From: Alphaproteobacteria bacterium UBA7488 | GTDB taxonomy: Bacteria; Pseudomonadota; Alphaproteobacteria; CAAHEQ01; UBA3637 | NCBI GenBank assembly: GCA_002477185.1 | Contig: DLOI01000081.1 | Span: 5,925-11,217 of the forward strand | Direction of reading: 5' to 3' | Length of the DNA: 5,293 bases | Shown here: positions 4,657-5,293 of the stretch, piece by piece | Layout: the number at the start of each line of letters is the position of its first letter | Numbering within the stretch: position 1 is the stretch's first letter | Notes under the pieces: generated by a model | What the model saw: only the letters and a program-made list of their open reading frames with translations | What the model was told of the DNA's origin: nothing | The model's database searches: none | Translations under genes and position numbers: made by a program

Positions 4657-4684
4657 TTGACACATTAAATACTCTATTTATGAA
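4657..4684 (+). promoter_or_regulatory. Possible upstream promoter, plus strand
   Basis: A perfect TTGACA (4657-4662) is followed after 16 nt by TATGAA (4679-4684), four of six matches to the -10 consensus. It would give the DUF2065 gene a second transcript with a leader of about 165 nt. The promoter at 4796-4823 is better, so this one may be minor or chance. Confidence 0.3.
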
Positions 4685-4795
4685 TTTTCCAATTTTTTTA
4701 TTTTTACAATAATTCCATATTATAAGATTTAGGATAAAATCCCAATGAAAATAATTACCAAAGCACTCTGGAACATTAAATTTTTAACATTCATC

Positions 4796-4823
4796 TTGAC
4801 AAATACGGTATCTTGGGCATAAT
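4796..4823 (+). promoter_or_regulatory. Strong promoter of the DUF2065 gene
   Basis: TTGACA (4796-4801), a 16-nt spacer and CATAAT (4818-4823) match the housekeeping sigma consensus at 11 of 12 positions. Transcription would begin near 4830, about 26 bases before the ATG at 4856, leaving room for the ribosome binding site. Confidence 0.75.
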
Positions 4824-4855
4824 TCCAACATAACAGTTTATTAAAGGAGTTTGTC

Positions 4856-5053
4856 ATGCGTGCATTTTTGGATGCTTTGGTTATATTGATGGTGTTTAAA
4901 GGGTTGGAGTACTTCTTTTTTACCAATTGGGTCAAAAATTACGTTGCCCAAAACATTATTGAAGCAAAACCCGAAAAACTTAAATGGTGTGGATTATTAA
5001 TGATAATCATCGGTTTAACCTTTTATTTCAGCTTTGTAAGATATATTCACTAA
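4856..5053 (+). CDS. DUF2065 (YjeT-like) small inner-membrane protein
   Basis: This 65-residue protein has the length and pattern of the DUF2065 family (E. coli YjeT). A first membrane helix (about 3-23, FLDALVILMVFKGLEYFFF) carries the family's -GL-Y motif. A short polar loop with KPEKLKWCG (38-46) follows, then a second helix (about 46-62, GLLMIIIGLTFYFSF). The family has no settled function. In other proteobacteria its genes often lie next to hflK-hflC, the regulators of the FtsH membrane protease, so a role in membrane protein quality control is often guessed. Here it stands alone with its own strong promoter, an ideal AAAGGAG 6 nt before the ATG, and its own terminator. No hfl gene is in the window. 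Confidence 0.8.
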   Translation: MRAFLDALVILMVFKGLEYFFFTNWVKNYVAQNIIEAKPEKLKWCGLLMIIIGLTFYFSFVRYIH

Positions 5054-5087
5054 ATCCTTTGTATCAATTTTTTTTAATCCAACTAAC

Positions 5088-5118
5088 AAAAAAGCCCTGC
5101 CAAAACGGGGCTTTTTTT
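5088..5118. terminator. Bidirectional terminator between DUF2065 and thyX
   Basis: AAAAAAGCCCTG (5088-5099) pairs with CGGGGCTTTTTT (5106-5117), including one G-T pair, around a six-base loop. Runs of A on the left and T on the right make it a good intrinsic terminator in both directions. It lies 35 bases after the DUF2065 stop and 12 bases after the thyX stop on the other strand, so one hairpin serves both convergent genes. Confidence 0.9.
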
Positions 5119-5129
5119 ATGGATTTTAC

Positions 5130-5293
5130 TCAACCTTCAACTGCGATATCATCAAAAATCAACGGAATATGTTTTTTAAATTCAGCCAAAACTTTTTTCA
5201 TAATGGATTGAACCGTCGGATGAGCCGCCTTGGCCGTACGCAATTTAAAAATATGGCGCCATTCGCGCAAATTGGCCGTCATAATAACGGATA
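5130..5293 (-). CDS. thyX: Flavin-dependent thymidylate synthase, C-terminal 53 residues (partial)
   Basis: ThyX makes dTMP from dUMP using FAD, NADPH and methylene-tetrahydrofolate, replacing ThyA in many bacteria. Only the C-terminus is in the window. TANLREWRHIFKLRTAKAAH fits the conserved late segment of ThyX (N-x-R...RH...LR...AHP). The Asn and the Arg of WRH probably correspond to the Asn and Arg of the nucleotide- and flavin-binding site. The end, EFKKHIPLIFDDI, also fits the family. The frame runs open through base 5293 and stops at the TGA at 5130-5132. The signature RHRxxSxxxxSxR is expected upstream of the edge and cannot be checked. The shared terminator at 5088-5118 closes the transcript. 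ThyX instead of ThyA is common in AT-rich, host-associated or anaerobic lineages. Confidence 0.85.
   Translation of the reverse strand, partial: SVIMTANLREWRHIFKLRTAKAAHPTVQSIMKKVLAEFKKHIPLIFDDIAVEG

Larger units (their letters stand above)
4557..4855. other. AT-rich divergent intergenic region, no gene seen
   Basis: This stretch lies between the divergent genes starting at 4556 (minus) and 4856 (plus). It is very AT-rich, with several runs of A or T. It holds the candidate promoter elements listed separately on both strands and no coding sequence I can support. Overlapping short ORFs read antisense into the DUF2065 gene and lack ribosome binding sites. Confidence 0.7.

Noticed and set aside
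4729..4935. 68-codon minus-strand ORF antisense to the DUF2065 start
   Set aside because: It lies over the strong plus-strand promoter and the start of a recognised gene, and has no family resemblance.
4984..5211. 75-codon plus-strand ORF running through the terminator and thyX
   Set aside because: It crosses the bidirectional terminator and is out of frame with DUF2065; thyX on the other strand accounts for the coding signal.
1..5293. CRISPR array, insertion sequence or transposase
   Set aside because: No regularly spaced repeats, no terminal inverted repeats with a transposase frame, and no integrase were seen.

Overview
The window is AT-rich and most likely chromosomal DNA from a low-GC alphaproteobacterium. 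The best evidence is the CTP synthase N-terminus, whose wording (for example [18 protein letters not shown] and [15 protein letters not shown]) is close to alphaproteobacterial PyrG. A DUF2065 membrane protein, a ThyX-type thymidylate synthase and an NrdD-type glycyl-radical domain point to a partly anaerobic, perhaps host-associated, lineage. That last step is inference.

Layout, left to right. Positions 1-555 (minus) hold the first 185 residues of pyrG, cut by the window edge. Divergent from it is a complete tRNA-Thr(GGT) at 738-812 with its own promoter and terminator. A RimJ/RimL-like GNAT acetyltransferase (945-1499, minus) converges on the tRNA. The gap 1500-2110 has no conventional gene. 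It holds a hairpin-rich plus-strand segment that ends in a good terminator (about 1648-1869), two very short ORFs, and an imperfect copy of the tRNA-Thr 3' end. A plus-strand S41-family peptidase without a signal peptide follows (2111-3361); its leader can pair with its own ribosome binding site and start codon. Convergent with it are a 76-residue protein that is only the C-terminal glycyl-radical segment of NrdD (3389-3619, minus) and a 281-residue protein I do not recognise (3711-4556, minus). A 299-bp AT-rich intergenic region leads to a strong promoter and a small two-helix DUF2065 protein (4856-5053, plus). A bidirectional terminator separates that gene from the C-terminal 53 residues of thyX (5130-5293, minus), cut by the right edge.

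Three loci touch nucleotide supply: PyrG makes CTP, ThyX makes dTMP, and the NrdD-like fragment is related to anaerobic ribonucleotide reductase. They are separate transcription units, so this is a theme and not an operon. Most genes here are single units in alternating orientation. The parts most worth following up are the stand-alone NrdD-like protein, the structured unit at 1648-1869 with its tRNA-end-like 3' terminus, and the leader of the S41 gene.
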